Assembly (NCBI GenBank): GCA_031267795.1
Contig: JAIRYK010000006.1
Coordinates: 1-64,000, forward strand
Direction of reading: 5' to 3'
Source: Candidatus Endomicrobiellum devescovinae
GTDB taxonomy: Bacteria > Elusimicrobiota > Endomicrobiia > Endomicrobiales > Endomicrobiaceae
DNA: 64,000 nt
Position numbers and translations under genes: made by a program
Part shown: in pieces, positions 63,914 to 64,000 of the stretch
Position numbering within the stretch: position 1 is the stretch's first letter
How the letters are laid out: every line of letters begins with the position of its first letter
The notes under the pieces: generated by a model
Told to the model about the DNA's origin: nothing
Databases searched by the model: none
Seen by the model: only the letters and a program-made list of their open reading frames with translations

Positions 63914-64000
63914 TTTTCAACAAAATATTAATGTTCATAGAATAATTTTGTATAATTATGCTGATTTATAAATTGAGAATTTATAAACTAAAAGGTGGAT
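63914..64000 (+). promoter_or_regulatory. Probable promoter and ribosome site of a plus-strand gene beyond the window
   Basis: TATAAT lies near 63950 on the plus strand, and the last bases read AAAAGGTGGAT, a good ribosome binding site. A divergent gene may start just after position 64000. It would share its control region with the Rrf2 gene and so be a likely target. Confidence 0.4.

Overview
The window is about one-third GC and gene-dense. It looks like a chromosomal segment of a diderm bacterium with peptidoglycan: PBP1A, MurA, GlmU, RseP and a LolB-like domain are present. Low GC, the gene order and several decaying accessory genes suggest a host-associated relative of Elusimicrobiota (Endomicrobium-like). 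That placement is inference from general impression; no 16S gene or database search supports it.

Layout. 1-2071 (minus): a SemiSWEET-like sugar carrier followed by a soluble PAS sensor kinase cut by the window edge; its N-terminal third resembles cyclodipeptide synthases. 2308-8135 (minus): purine permease, dihydrolipoyl dehydrogenase, LTA-synthase-like enzyme and gcvT. 8252-12427 (minus): proS, then fic-ispG-greA, with palindromic elements in the gaps. 12710-19472 (minus): a classic run rpsB-tsf-pyrH-frr-ferredoxin-uppS-cdsA-dxr-rseP behind a strong promoter and a structured leader. 19565-23342 (minus): rpmE-prfA-prmC-murA. 23862-34161 (plus): a small secreted protein, proA, ychF, terC, two parvulin-type chaperones, pdxA, rimI, a TPR/LolB-like protein and ispE, ending at tRNA-Gln. 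34261-36864 is a worn accessory island: Fic remnant, phase-variable methyltransferase, broken GT8 glycosyltransferase. 36865-40101 (minus): nadK-recN-HEPN-MNT. 40220-48114: pbp1A, rng with its radical SAM partner, and a CPA2 antiporter. 48165-56257 (minus): phasin-like protein, RNase H, RmuC, a large membrane sensor kinase, a RecB-like nuclease, a ZIP transporter and a short pyruvate kinase. 56532-64000: U32 protease family protein, an RlmB-like methyltransferase, pth, rplY, prs, glmU, a second small secreted protein and an Rrf2 regulator with a likely autoregulatory site.

Themes. MEP isoprenoid genes (dxr, ispE, ispG) and uppS feed undecaprenyl phosphate for cell-wall synthesis (murA, glmU, pbp1A). 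A second theme is switchable surface and sensing genes. A G9 tract lies in the LTA-synthase-like gene. A G11 tract truncates a methyltransferase that would be full length with G10. A tetranucleotide repeat lies in the first codons of the CDPS-like kinase. The two small secreted proteins share almost the same signal peptide but unrelated mature parts, hinting at a larger family. Gene starts were moved from the longest frame where a ribosome binding site or an overlap decided it.
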